The position numbers were made by a program, and so were the translations under genes. Of a stretch of 64,000 nt of DNA, positions 17,714-26,806 are shown one piece after another (position 1 is the stretch's first letter; each line of letters begins with the position of its first letter). The DNA is from Spirosoma oryzae. GTDB taxonomy: Bacteria; Bacteroidota; Bacteroidia; Cytophagales; Spirosomataceae. The notes under the pieces are model-generated. The model was given only the letters and a program-made list of their open reading frames with translations, did no database searches and was not told the origin of the DNA. The stretch is taken from NCBI RefSeq assembly GCF_003002825.1, contig NZ_PVTE01000004.1, forward strand, positions 1 through 64,000. The letters are read 5' to 3'.

Positions 17714-18220
17714 ATGAAAATTAGCCTTATTGCGGCCGTTGCACAAAACGGCATGATTGGTCGGAACAGACCCGACGGAACACCGGATTTACCGTGGCAC
17801 CTGCCCGACGACTTCGCGTTTTTCAAACGCAAAACCAGTCAGCATCCAATCATTATGGGGCGCAAATCGATGGACGCGCTCGGCAAACCCTTACCCAACC
17901 GGACCAACATCGTCATTAGTCGGCGGGCCGATTACACGATGCCCGGTGCCATCAGCGTATCGACGCTGGACGATGCTCTGACTGAAGCCCACAAGACCGA
18001 TACCGACGAGATTTTCGTAATCGGTGGGGCTGAAATCTACGCACTGGCGCTCCCCGTTGCGACGACACTCTACCTGACCGAAATCCATCGCGACTACGAC
18101 GGCGACACCCGCTTCCCCGACTTCGACCGCAGCCAATGGCGCGAAACGGCCCGCGTTCCTCACCCCGCTGACGACCGTCACGAAACCACCTTTGACTTCG
18201 TGACCTACGAGCGTAAGTAA
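17714..18220 (+). CDS. folA: Dihydrofolate reductase
   Basis: A 168-residue NADPH-dependent reductase of dihydrofolate to tetrahydrofolate. Conserved parts are MKISLIAAVAQNGMIG at the N-terminus, LPWHLPDDFAFFK with the active-site acidic residue near 32, the NADPH-binding MGRKSMDALGKPLPNRTNIV, and the VIGGAEIYALAL segment. The start at ATG 17714 matches family N-termini. In-frame codons further upstream lie inside the inverted repeat and were excluded. It probably is read with fmt or from a promoter in the repeat. Confidence 0.95.
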   Translation: MKISLIAAVAQNGMIGRNRPDGTPDLPWHLPDDFAFFKRKTSQHPIIMGRKSMDALGKPLPNRTNIVISRRADYTMPGAISVSTLDDALTEAHKTDTDEIFVIGGAEIYALALPVATTLYLTEIHRDYDGDTRFPDFDRSQWRETARVPHPADDRHETTFDFVTYERK

Positions 18221-18261
18221 GCTCAGGAGAGGGTATATTTCCATTGCCATACTGATATAGG

Positions 18262-19056
18262 ATGGGAAAACAAGCAGGTCAGTACGACAAAATCTTTCGG
18301 GAAAACTTAGAGGCTATCATACCAAGTTTAATACAGAACGTGCTTGGTATAGAGACTGCGTCAACAGAAGAGTTACCGGACGATGTTCAGCATACAAAGG
18401 AGCGGAAACCTGATGTACTGAAGCGAGTCACCGATGTACGAAGCAATACGTTTGTGCTTCAAATCGAGTTTCAACTGGCCGACGAACCGCAGATGGTTTA
18501 TCGCATGGCGGAATACTATGTCATGCTTAGTCGGAAATATGGATTACCCATTGAACAATTCGTCATTTTTCTGGGATCGACAAAACCGACAATGCCCGTA
18601 CGGCTCATGCACCGGAGAATGCAGTTCGAGTTTTCGCTTATTTCGTTTACGGACCTGGACTATCAGCTATTTCTACGATCAGAACGACCTGAAGAGGTTG
18701 TATTGGCCGTGCTAACTGATTTTCGTGGCAATGACGCAGTCGAGGTACTGACTCAAATCGTTCAACGGATTAATGAAACGACCGAAAGCGATCTGTCGTT
18801 GAAGAGACATATTAATCAGTTGCGTATCCTGACTCAGCTACGTAATTTAGAATTAAATTTAACTACCGTCATGGACAGTATCGCTTCGTTTTTCAAAGAG
18901 GAAAAAGACTTCCTGTACATCCGGGGACAAGAATTGATCATTAACAATCTGTTGATGAATACGGATTTCTCAGCCGAGAAAATTGCCGATCTTACCGGAG
19001 TATCTGTCGACTTCGTACGGACGGTTCAGCGGAAATTGACTGGTAAGGCTGATTAG
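18262..19056 (+). CDS. Rpn-type PD-(D/E)XK nuclease/transposase-like protein
   Basis: A 264-residue member of the Rpn family (recombination-promoting nucleases, long annotated as putative transposases). The nuclease core is visible: D51 in KPDVLKRV and E69-x-Q71 in VLQIEFQ, preceded by an N-terminal helix (DKIFRENLEAIIPSLI). The C-terminal part (about 170-264) is helical and ends in an HTH-like segment IADLTGVSVDFVRTV. Base composition is lower in GC than in folA and guaB, which suggests acquisition. It stands as a single gene. An in-frame internal ATG at 18871 could make a 61-residue C-terminal product. Confidence 0.85.
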   Translation: MGKQAGQYDKIFRENLEAIIPSLIQNVLGIETASTEELPDDVQHTKERKPDVLKRVTDVRSNTFVLQIEFQLADEPQMVYRMAEYYVMLSRKYGLPIEQFVIFLGSTKPTMPVRLMHRRMQFEFSLISFTDLDYQLFLRSERPEEVVLAVLTDFRGNDAVEVLTQIVQRINETTESDLSLKRHINQLRILTQLRNLELNLTTVMDSIASFFKEEKDFLYIRGQELIINNLLMNTDFSAEKIADLTGVSVDFVRTVQRKLTGKAD

Positions 19057-19116
19057 CCCGTTGGCGAGGCTGTGTTAAATTATCCGCAGCAGGGCGATAA
19101 GTCGGGGAATTTGTCG

Positions 19117-19124
19117 TAGTTTTG
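19117..19124 (+). promoter_or_regulatory. Putative -7 promoter box of guaB
   Basis: TAGTTTTG fits the Bacteroidota TAnnTTTG consensus exactly and lies 31 bases before the guaB ATG. A matching -33 TTG at the expected spacing is not obvious, so support is partial. Confidence 0.4.
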
Positions 19125-19136
19125 TCCGGCAAATAA

Positions 19137-20627
<1,491 letters not shown>

Positions 20628-20683
20628 AAGGCTGGTTTTCGGTTTGCAGTAACCGGTTTATTGTCCCTTCGGTTATCAGTCAG

Positions 20684-20718
20684 GAGCCATCCCCGTTACG
20701 TGGGGTGGCTCTTTTTTT
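20684..20718 (+). terminator. Intrinsic terminator of guaB
   Basis: A stem of about ten base pairs (GAGCCATCCC with GGGGTGGCTC, one G-T wobble) is followed by seven T residues. Confidence 0.88.
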
Positions 20719-20879
20719 AATGCGATTTTATACGCTGGTTAAACTTCCGTGAAATCTGGCGTCACAATAGGCATCCTACTCAGCGAGTAAGCCGGTTTGA
20801 CTACCAATCGGCTGATTGCGGGGCAACACTGCGATGGCTGTGGCGCGTACTCAGACATAGCATTTCTTAACCCAGCACC

Positions 20880-21644
20880 ATGAATATACTTGTGATCGGC
20901 GGATGCCATACGGGTAACTACGGCGTTCAGCCCCATCTGAGTTTCGCCCGCCAATGGGCCAACCACCTGGAAATTGCAGCGCAGGAACCGGTTCACCTGC
21001 GCTGTCTGAGTATGGTCAAGCTAACCCACATCGACAGCCTGGTAACGCAGTATCAGGCTGACCTTCAGGCCGCCGATCTGATTCTATTTCAGCTGGGCCA
21101 CTACGAACTGTCGTGGCGACGCCCGTTTCTCGACCTGTTCAAGAGTCGGTGGGAGTCGGACCGGAGAACGAGCGTCTATCGGGCCGGCGCTACGCCAAAA
21201 CCATATCAGGCAACCGAAAAGCTGTATAAAGCAGCCGAGTCATCGAACCGTAACCGGTGGCAGGATACGGCTAAAACGACAGCGTTGCGGGTCTACAACC
21301 GGCTCTGCAAAGACGTTCCTTACCTGCACACCTTTCGCCATCAGCTGACAGATGCCTTCGACCGACTGACCGCTTTCCGCGACAAAATCATTATTCTAAC
21401 CCCTTTCCCAACCCTGAATACCCTCGATCACTGGCTGCGCAGCCAATGTCATGCATTCATCATCAACGCAGCTATTCAGCGTTCGTTCACGGTGGCCGAT
21501 ACCTTCGATGCTATTCCGCGCCACCCGACGTTTTTCCAGGTCGACGGCGTTCACCTCAACAGTCTGGGTCACATGGTCCTATCACTGTTCCTGAGCGAGC
21601 TTCCCTGCGTGATGGAACTGCATCAGGAATCGCCCGTAGCCTGA
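20880..21644 (+). CDS. SGNH/GDSL hydrolase-like protein with Cys at the nucleophile position
   Basis: A 254-residue protein without a signal peptide. The N-terminal block I strand MNILVIGGCHTGNYG aligns with GDSxTxG but has Gly8 and Cys9 where Asp and the nucleophilic Ser normally stand. Block V is intact as D222-GV-H225 (VDGVHLNSLGH), giving the Asp/His pair. A block III-like segment is FQLGHYEL near 70-77. It may be a thiol variant, a binding protein or a divergent esterase; the substrate is unknown. The gene precedes an aldo/keto reductase gene by 64 bases and may be co-transcribed with it. Confidence 0.6.
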   Translation: MNILVIGGCHTGNYGVQPHLSFARQWANHLEIAAQEPVHLRCLSMVKLTHIDSLVTQYQADLQAADLILFQLGHYELSWRRPFLDLFKSRWESDRRTSVYRAGATPKPYQATEKLYKAAESSNRNRWQDTAKTTALRVYNRLCKDVPYLHTFRHQLTDAFDRLTAFRDKIIILTPFPTLNTLDHWLRSQCHAFIINAAIQRSFTVADTFDAIPRHPTFFQVDGVHLNSLGHMVLSLFLSELPCVMELHQESPVA

Positions 21645-21708
21645 ATTGTCAAAACCGCCCGCCCGAACAGCCTGTTATCACATAACCAATCAACGAAACC
21701 AAACAGCT

Positions 21709-22662
21709 ATGACATTCCGGCCCATTGGCACAAGCACGCTATCCGTCGCACCGCTGGCATTTGGCGGTAACGTATTTGGCTGGACAGCGGACAAGCAGGT
21801 ATCGTTTGCCCTGCTCGATGCATTCGTTGACTCAGGCTTTAACCTGATCGATACGGCCGACGTGTATTCGCGTTGGGTACCAGGCAATCAGGGCGGTGAG
21901 TCAGAAACGATCATTGGCGAATGGCTTCGTCAGCGCGGGGGGCGCGACAAGGTAGTAATCGCCACGAAGCTGGGCGCCGAGATGGCCCCCGACAAAAAAG
22001 GACTCTCCGCCAGTTACGTCAGGCAGGCGGTCGAGGCATCGCTCAAGCGCCTTCAGACAGACTATATTGATCTGTACCAGACCCATTTCGATGACCTCGG
22101 TACCCCTGTCGAAGAAACGCTCGGCGCGTTGGCCGACCTGGTGCAGACGGGGAAGGTTCGCGTAATTGGTGCGTCGAATATGACGCCTGACCGGCTTGAA
22201 CAATCGCTGATTGCCAGTCAGCAAAAGCACTACCCGGCTTATCAATGTCTGCAACCGGAATACAACCTGTTTGACCGGGAAAACTACGAAACCAACTACG
22301 AGCCGATTTGCCGGGAAAATGGCTTAGGCGTCATTCCGTATTCGTCGCTGGCGAGTGGGTTTCTATCCGGGAAGTACCGCTCCGAAGCGGACGCGTCGAA
22401 AAGTCCACGGGGCGGGGGCATCACGAAAAAATACCTCAACAGCCGGGGCCACCAAATTCTGAATGCCCTCGATGATGTTGCCGAACGATACAGCGCAACT
22501 CCCGCGCAGATTTCGCTAGCCTGGCTCATGGCCCGCCCGTCGATTACTGCGCCTATCGTCAGTGCGTCATCCGTGGATCAGTGGCACGATCTGGCCAAAT
22601 CGGCTGAGTTGTCGCTTGACAGCAACGCGATAAAGGCCCTGACCGACGCCAGTGCTTATTGA
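21709..22662 (+). CDS. Aldo/keto reductase
   Basis: A 317-residue NAD(P)H-dependent oxidoreductase with a TIM-barrel fold. The catalytic tetrad can be read as D and Y in DTADVYSRW, K in ATKLGAEM and H in LYQTHFDD. The NADP-binding C-terminus includes IPYSSLASGFLSGKYR. ATG 21709 is chosen because the family begins near MTFRPIGTSTLSVAPLAFGG; the 21 codons before it have no resemblance. The substrate is unknown. It is followed by a large inverted repeat that reaches the Crp/Fnr gene. Confidence 0.9.
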   Translation: MTFRPIGTSTLSVAPLAFGGNVFGWTADKQVSFALLDAFVDSGFNLIDTADVYSRWVPGNQGGESETIIGEWLRQRGGRDKVVIATKLGAEMAPDKKGLSASYVRQAVEASLKRLQTDYIDLYQTHFDDLGTPVEETLGALADLVQTGKVRVIGASNMTPDRLEQSLIASQQKHYPAYQCLQPEYNLFDRENYETNYEPICRENGLGVIPYSSLASGFLSGKYRSEADASKSPRGGGITKKYLNSRGHQILNALDDVAERYSATPAQISLAWLMARPSITAPIVSASSVDQWHDLAKSAELSLDSNAIKALTDASAY

Positions 22663-22674
22663 GAAGCAACTGAT

Positions 22675-22749
22675 TTTTTCGACACAGCGGCACGGCGTAC
22701 ACAGAGCCAGTATGTTCCTTTGTATACGCCGTACCGCTGTGTCGAAAAA
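22675..22749. repeat. CGACACAGCGG inverted repeat after the aldo/keto reductase gene
   Basis: Arms at 22675-22702 and 22722-22749 pair at 26 of 28 positions (TTTTTCGACACAGCGG and complement) around a 19-base loop. The T-run in the left arm and A-run in the right arm would also form a bidirectional terminator-like hairpin. It fills the gap to the co-directional Crp/Fnr gene. Confidence 0.85.
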
Positions 22750-22765
22750 CATATTATCATCCCTC

Positions 22766-23356
22766 ATGGAAGACGCTATTCGTCAGTACAAACAGGCCAT
22801 CCACCAACTCAATCCGGGGGTCACGGCTGACGAGTGGGCTTACTTTCAAAGCGGCTTTACAATCCACACGCTCAAACCGAAAGCCTTTTTCATCGAAGCA
22901 GGCAAGCATAATCATCAGCTTGGGTTTATAACAAGCGGACTGATTCGGGGCTACTACCTCAACGAACAGGGCGAAGACATCACTACCCTCTTTGTCAGCG
23001 AGAATGGCTGGGCGACGGATTATCCCTCGCTCCTGATGCACCGCCCCAGCCGGTACAACTTCCAATGTCTGGAGCCGACGACACTGATCGCCGTATCGTA
23101 CGAACACATCCGGGCTGGTTATGATCGGTTCGTTGGTTTTGAGCGCAACGGTCGGCTGATTGCCGAAACCGTACTGATGGAACAACAGCGCCGAATCGAG
23201 AGCTTCCAGTTCGACTCGGCCGAACAACGCTATCTGGACTTCATCAACAGTAATCCGTCGCTGTTCAACCGCATTTCGCTAACGCACCTATCGTCATACC
23301 TGGGCATCGAGCGACCATCGCTGAGCCGCATTCGCCGGAAAATCGTTGGTCTCTGA
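22766..23356 (+). CDS. Crp/Fnr family transcriptional regulator
   Basis: A 196-residue regulator. An N-terminal cyclic-nucleotide-binding beta-roll (about residues 30-120; GFITSGLIRGYYLNEQGEDITTLF) is followed by a dimer helix. A short C-terminal winged helix includes LTHLSSYLGIERPSLSRIRRK. There is no Fnr-type cysteine cluster, so the ligand is unknown. ATG 22766 is the family-like start; upstream in-frame codons lie in the inverted repeat. It is followed by genes for an NTF2-like and a membrane protein, likely targets or operon partners. Confidence 0.88.
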   Translation: MEDAIRQYKQAIHQLNPGVTADEWAYFQSGFTIHTLKPKAFFIEAGKHNHQLGFITSGLIRGYYLNEQGEDITTLFVSENGWATDYPSLLMHRPSRYNFQCLEPTTLIAVSYEHIRAGYDRFVGFERNGRLIAETVLMEQQRRIESFQFDSAEQRYLDFINSNPSLFNRISLTHLSSYLGIERPSLSRIRRKIVGL

Positions 23357-23422
23357 CGCTTTGTAACCTAGGTTACAGTTTACCCGTCGTCGTGTGCGGA
23401 GCTTTGTATCGAACAAAACGCA

Positions 23423-23881
23423 ATGCTCATGTACAACTACATCGTAAAACAGCTGGTAAAAAAGTCGTTCGGTATGGTCAACGAACGGCGCTTCGACGAA
23501 CTGGTCAACGGTATGGCCCTGAACATCCGGCACAGCTTTGCCGGCGACCACGCGCTGGGTGGCGTTCGCCACGATCAGGCAGCTGTGCGGGCCTGGCTGG
23601 GCCGGCTGTCCCGCATCATGCCCACGCTGCATATTACAATCGAGCGCGTCGACGTAAAAGGGCTACCCCACAACACGCTGGCTATTGTTCGGTGGACAGC
23701 GACGGCGACATTGGCCAATGGTGAACCGTACCTGAACAAAGGCGTCCATTTCATCACGCTCAAGTGGGGGAAAGCCATCAACATCGACGTATACGAGGAT
23801 ACGCTGGCTGTTTTCAACGGACTGGAAGCGCAGTTCCAGGCGGGCATTGCCGAAGCCCATGCACCCCAGATTATCAGCTAG
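23423..23881 (+). CDS. SnoaL-like/NTF2-fold protein
   Basis: A 152-residue protein with an alpha-plus-beta cone fold typical of SnoaL-like polyketide-cyclase or nuclear-transport-factor-2 proteins. Helices at the N-terminus (YIVKQLVKKSFGMVNERRFDEL) are followed by strands LHITIERVDVKG, LAIVRWTATATLANGEPY and GVHFITLKWGKAINIDVYED. The ligand or activity is not evident. It follows the Crp/Fnr gene by 66 bases and precedes a membrane-protein gene by 54, so the three may form a transcript. Confidence 0.75.
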   Translation: MLMYNYIVKQLVKKSFGMVNERRFDELVNGMALNIRHSFAGDHALGGVRHDQAAVRAWLGRLSRIMPTLHITIERVDVKGLPHNTLAIVRWTATATLANGEPYLNKGVHFITLKWGKAINIDVYEDTLAVFNGLEAQFQAGIAEAHAPQIIS

Positions 23882-23935
23882 TCGACACGACGCTGGCACT
23901 CATTCCTTGGTTTTACACCACAAAATCAGACGATC

Positions 23936-24394
23936 ATGACGGCTATCGCCAAACTCATATCGGGTATTATTATCCTGACCGTACCGACCATCGCCTACGG
24001 TGGCTACTTTCTGCTGACGATTCTATCCGGTTACGACAAAATAGTGCTTACTGACTTCCAGAAATCGATGTTTCGGGCTGGTCACGCCCATGCCGGTGTG
24101 CTGGTACTACTGAGTCTGATCGCTCAGCTACTGCTCGATAACGTACAGCTGAATGCGGGTCTGCTGCTGGCGCTGCGCATCGCATTTCCACTGGCGGCAA
24201 TCCTGGTCAGTGGCGGTTTCTTCGCGTCGGCCATCGGGCGTGGCCTTACGCAGCCCAATGGCTTCATCACCATCCTGTACGTTGGCGCGTTCCTGCTGGT
24301 AGCCAGCCTGATCGTGACCGGTATTGCCCTGATTTTTCCAACACAGAGTCACGGAGTACACGGCGCATCGTATTCTTTGCGTCCTCTGTGTTGA
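23936..24394 (+). CDS. Small four-helix membrane protein of unknown function
   Basis: A 152-residue protein with about four transmembrane helices (residues 7-30, 50-70, 75-97 and 112-135). It has a conserved-looking RAGHAHAGVL motif near 48-57 at the start of the second helix. The last 17 residues (TQSHGVHGASYSLRPLC) are encoded by an inverted repeat shared between convergent genes, so the original stop has probably been lost or replaced. The histidines suggest metal or proton binding, which is inference. The last gene before the convergent modC. Confidence 0.65.
   Translation: MTAIAKLISGIIILTVPTIAYGGYFLLTILSGYDKIVLTDFQKSMFRAGHAHAGVLVLLSLIAQLLLDNVQLNAGLLLALRIAFPLAAILVSGGFFASAIGRGLTQPNGFITILYVGAFLLVASLIVTGIALIFPTQSHGVHGASYSLRPLC
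24339..24393. repeat. ACACAGAG inverted repeat between convergent genes
   Basis: Perfect 10-base outer arms (CAACACAGAG at 24339-24348 and its complement at 24384-24393) continue inward with partial pairing. It lies within the coding tail of the membrane protein and just before the modC stop. It may serve as a bidirectional terminator. Confidence 0.7.
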
Positions 24395-24399
24395 CAATA

Positions 24400-25206
24400 C
24401 TATTGAATCCGAATCTGGTCGCCGACGGAAAACCGTTGCCAGTCGGGATTGGACGACCGGAATTGCGACGTAGCCGTGTCAATGACCCACTGCTGTGTTG
24501 GTTCTTCGAAGTGAATACGCTCGATACGCTCGCCCGAACGTGCAGGCCAGTCGGCGACGGTTGTATCACGTACAACACGCCCTTGTTGCAACTGAACGAC
24601 CCGGTCGGCCAGGGCACGTACGTCAGTCTCGTAGTGGCTGACCAGCACGGTCGTCGTACCCCATTGGCGATGCAGATCGAGCAGCACGGTACGAAGCGCC
24701 TGCGACGAGTCGGCATCGAGGGCGGCAAACGGTTCGTCGAGCAGCAGCAGTTGCGGTCGACGAACGAGCGCCCGGGCCAACGCTACCCGCTGCCGCTGCC
24801 CGCCCGACAGCCGAACCGGTTTCTGGTCGACAAAAGGGCGAATCCCAGTTACGTCGATCAGTTCATCAATCAGCGAAGCTTGGCCGGCCGGAGCCGCATA
24901 GGCCACGTTTTCGCGAACCGTCATGTTCGGAAACAGCGCCGAGTCCTGAAATACGTAGCCAACCGACCGCCGTTGGGGGGGCAGCTTGATGCGTTGTTCC
25001 GTGTCAAGCCAGATGTCACCATCGACCGTAATCCGGCCCTGCGAGGGTCTATCCAGCCCCGACAGCAGTCGCAGCACAGACGTTTTCCCCGAGCCCGACG
25101 GACCTGTCAGCGCAGTCAGGCTACCAGTTTCAAGCGTTAGCTGAACGGTCAGCGTACCGTTACCTTCGGAGAAAAGCCGGGGCATGGTCAGGTCAAACTC
25201 GATCAT
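24400..25206 (-). CDS. modC: Molybdate ABC transporter ATP-binding protein
   Basis: A 268-residue ABC ATPase that powers molybdate import. All nucleotide-binding motifs are present: Walker A GPSGSGKT (about 35-42), Q-loop VFQDS, signature LSGGQRQRVALARAL, Walker B LLLLDEPFAALD and the H-loop SHYE. It is shorter than E. coli ModC (about 352): the C-terminal MOP/TOBE molybdate-binding domain is reduced to a stub of about 50 residues, so allosteric inhibition by molybdate may be absent. Its ATG overlaps the modB stop by four bases, showing coupling in modABC. Confidence 0.93.
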   Translation of the reverse strand: MIEFDLTMPRLFSEGNGTLTVQLTLETGSLTALTGPSGSGKTSVLRLLSGLDRPSQGRITVDGDIWLDTEQRIKLPPQRRSVGYVFQDSALFPNMTVRENVAYAAPAGQASLIDELIDVTGIRPFVDQKPVRLSGGQRQRVALARALVRRPQLLLLDEPFAALDADSSQALRTVLLDLHRQWGTTTVLVSHYETDVRALADRVVQLQQGRVVRDTTVADWPARSGERIERIHFEEPTQQWVIDTATSQFRSSNPDWQRFSVGDQIRIQ

Positions 25207-25868
25207 ATCGTGACGCGTTTGTTGATGGCGTACACCAGCAGCAGAATCACGAACGACAGGCCCAACAGTAGGGCAGCGTAGGTGTGCGCTGTCTCGAAAT
25301 GGAGCTGTTCGACCTCGTCGTAAATGGCAATTGATGCTACGCGTGTCTGCCCCGGCAGGTTCCCCCCGATCATCAGCACCAGCCCGAACTCGCCAATCGT
25401 ATGCGCAAATGACAGGACCACTCCCGTCAGCAAGGCGGGTTTACAATTCGGCAGCAACACCCGCCAGAACGTGCGAACCGGCGACTGTCCCAGGGTATAC
25501 GACGCTTCGCGCCAGGAAACCGGCAGGTTTTCGAGCCCAGCCTGTACGGGATGGACCATAAACGGCAAACTGTATAGAATCGACGCGACGACCAGCCCCT
25601 GAAACGAGAACACAAGCTGTAGATCGAACGTACGAAGCAGCCATGCACCTACTCCACTCGTTGGACTGAACGCCAGCAGCAGGTAGAACCCAACAACCGA
25701 CGGCGGCAAAACGATGGGTAAGCTGACTAGTGCTTCCACGACGGGCTTGAGCCGAAACCGGCTGAGTGCCAGCCACCCCGCCAGCGGAATACCCAGCAAG
25801 AGCAGAAAGAGCGTTGTGATACCGGCCAGCCGAAGCGTAAGCCAGATCGGTTCCCAGTCGATGGGCAT
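25203..25868 (-). CDS. modB: Molybdate ABC transporter permease
   Basis: A 221-residue inner-membrane permease with about five or six helices, forming the homodimeric channel with ModC. The EAA coupling motif EASYTLGQSPVRTFWRVLLP lies near 135-155. The start at ATG 25868 matches ModB N-termini; the in-frame extension upstream reads through the end of modA and was rejected. It begins seven bases after the modA stop codon and overlaps modC by four bases. Confidence 0.93.
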   Translation of the reverse strand: MPIDWEPIWLTLRLAGITTLFLLLLGIPLAGWLALSRFRLKPVVEALVSLPIVLPPSVVGFYLLLAFSPTSGVGAWLLRTFDLQLVFSFQGLVVASILYSLPFMVHPVQAGLENLPVSWREASYTLGQSPVRTFWRVLLPNCKPALLTGVVLSFAHTIGEFGLVLMIGGNLPGQTRVASIAIYDEVEQLHFETAHTYAALLLGLSFVILLLVYAINKRVTI

Positions 25869-25875
25869 AGGCAAA

Positions 25876-26616
25876 TCAGGTCGTAGGTAGCTTGTAGCCG
25901 AATTGTTGAAGAATACGCCGGGCTGCCGGGCTGCGCAGGAACGTAATGAATTGCTGCGCCAGTCTAGGCTGCGTTGTCCGCTGTAACACAACAACGCCCT
26001 GCGCGATGGGTTTGTAGCCTGCTGGCAAATCGAGCCAGCGCCCTTTTCCTTTCATAGCCGGGTCGAGCACGACCGATTTAGCGGTGAAGCATACGTCGGC
26101 CGCGCCCGTCAGCAGATACTGATTTACCTGCGCAATGCTTTCCCCATACACGATTTTGGACTGTACACGCCCGGTGAGCTTTCGTTTGTTGAGCAACGTC
26201 ATAGCCGCTTCGCCGTACGGAGCCACGTTCGGATTGGCGATGGCCACGTGCCGCACCGTCGGACTCAGCAGCACCGACAGGTCGGCCGACAGCGGCAGAT
26301 TGGTCGTTGTCCAGAGTACCAGCGATCCGTAGGCATACACGACCGGAGCCGCCAACGTCAATTTCTGCCCGTATAAGGTCGTAGGATAGCTCATATCGGC
26401 TGACAAAAACACGTCGTACGGAGCACCCTGCTGGATCTGCGTCGTCAGCTTACCCGACGAGCCGACGATGGTTTCCAGTTGCTGTCCGGTTTGCTTCTGG
26501 AAAGCCGCCTGCAACGCTTCCATGACAAACTGGGCATTGGCCGCTACAGCCACGCGCAGCTTTTGCGCCTGAACCAGCTCCGGCACAAACAGCAGCAGCA
26601 GAATAAGTCCTCTCAT
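25876..26616 (-). CDS. modA: Molybdate ABC transporter substrate-binding protein
   Basis: A 246-residue periplasmic binding protein that captures molybdate or tungstate. It has a signal peptide at residues 1-18 (LILLLLFVPELVQA), followed by KLRVAVAANAQFVMEAL and the oxyanion-binding VGSSGKLTTQI segment. Family features NPNVAPYGEAAM and YGESIAQVNQYLLTGAADV are present. ATG 26616 puts the signal peptide at the start. It is the first gene of modABC and has a ModE-like inverted repeat 20 bases upstream. Confidence 0.94.
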   Translation of the reverse strand: MRGLILLLLFVPELVQAQKLRVAVAANAQFVMEALQAAFQKQTGQQLETIVGSSGKLTTQIQQGAPYDVFLSADMSYPTTLYGQKLTLAAPVVYAYGSLVLWTTTNLPLSADLSVLLSPTVRHVAIANPNVAPYGEAAMTLLNKRKLTGRVQSKIVYGESIAQVNQYLLTGAADVCFTAKSVVLDPAMKGKGRWLDLPAGYKPIAQGVVVLQRTTQPRLAQQFITFLRSPAARRILQQFGYKLPTT

Positions 26617-26635
26617 AAATCTATAAATCAGCAAC

Positions 26636-26661
26636 TCGTTATTTCCTGCCAAAAATAACGA
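26636..26661 (-). promoter_or_regulatory. ModE-like operator upstream of modABC
   Basis: A perfect inverted repeat with 9-base arms (TCGTTATTT and AAATAACGA) separated by 8 bases. Written as CGTTAT-N12-ATAACG, it has the half-sites and spacing I recall for the E. coli modA operator bound by ModE. It begins 20 bases upstream of the modA ATG. On the minus strand a TATTTTTG -7 promoter box (plus-strand 26650-26657) lies inside it, so an occupied site would block transcription. No ModE gene is in the window. Confidence 0.6.
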
Positions 26662-26806
26662 ACCCACCTAAATTACGTGCGGCAGGCTAGCGAATGGGCT
26701 CGACCGTGGCCTGATGAACTGCCGGGAACTTATCTTAATTGGTTTATAATAAGCGTACAAGCCGAATTGATGTTACTTGTCGAGAGTTGTCTAATCCGCT
26801 TTCTGC

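Noticed and set aside
20640..20683. Another copy of the TTTACGGTATAC repeat family after guaB
   Set aside because: Only scattered partial matches such as GGTTTGCAGTAACC; not strong enough to count.
25203..25994. Extended ModB start at 25994
   Set aside because: The extra codons overlap the end of modA in another frame and have no likeness to ModB.
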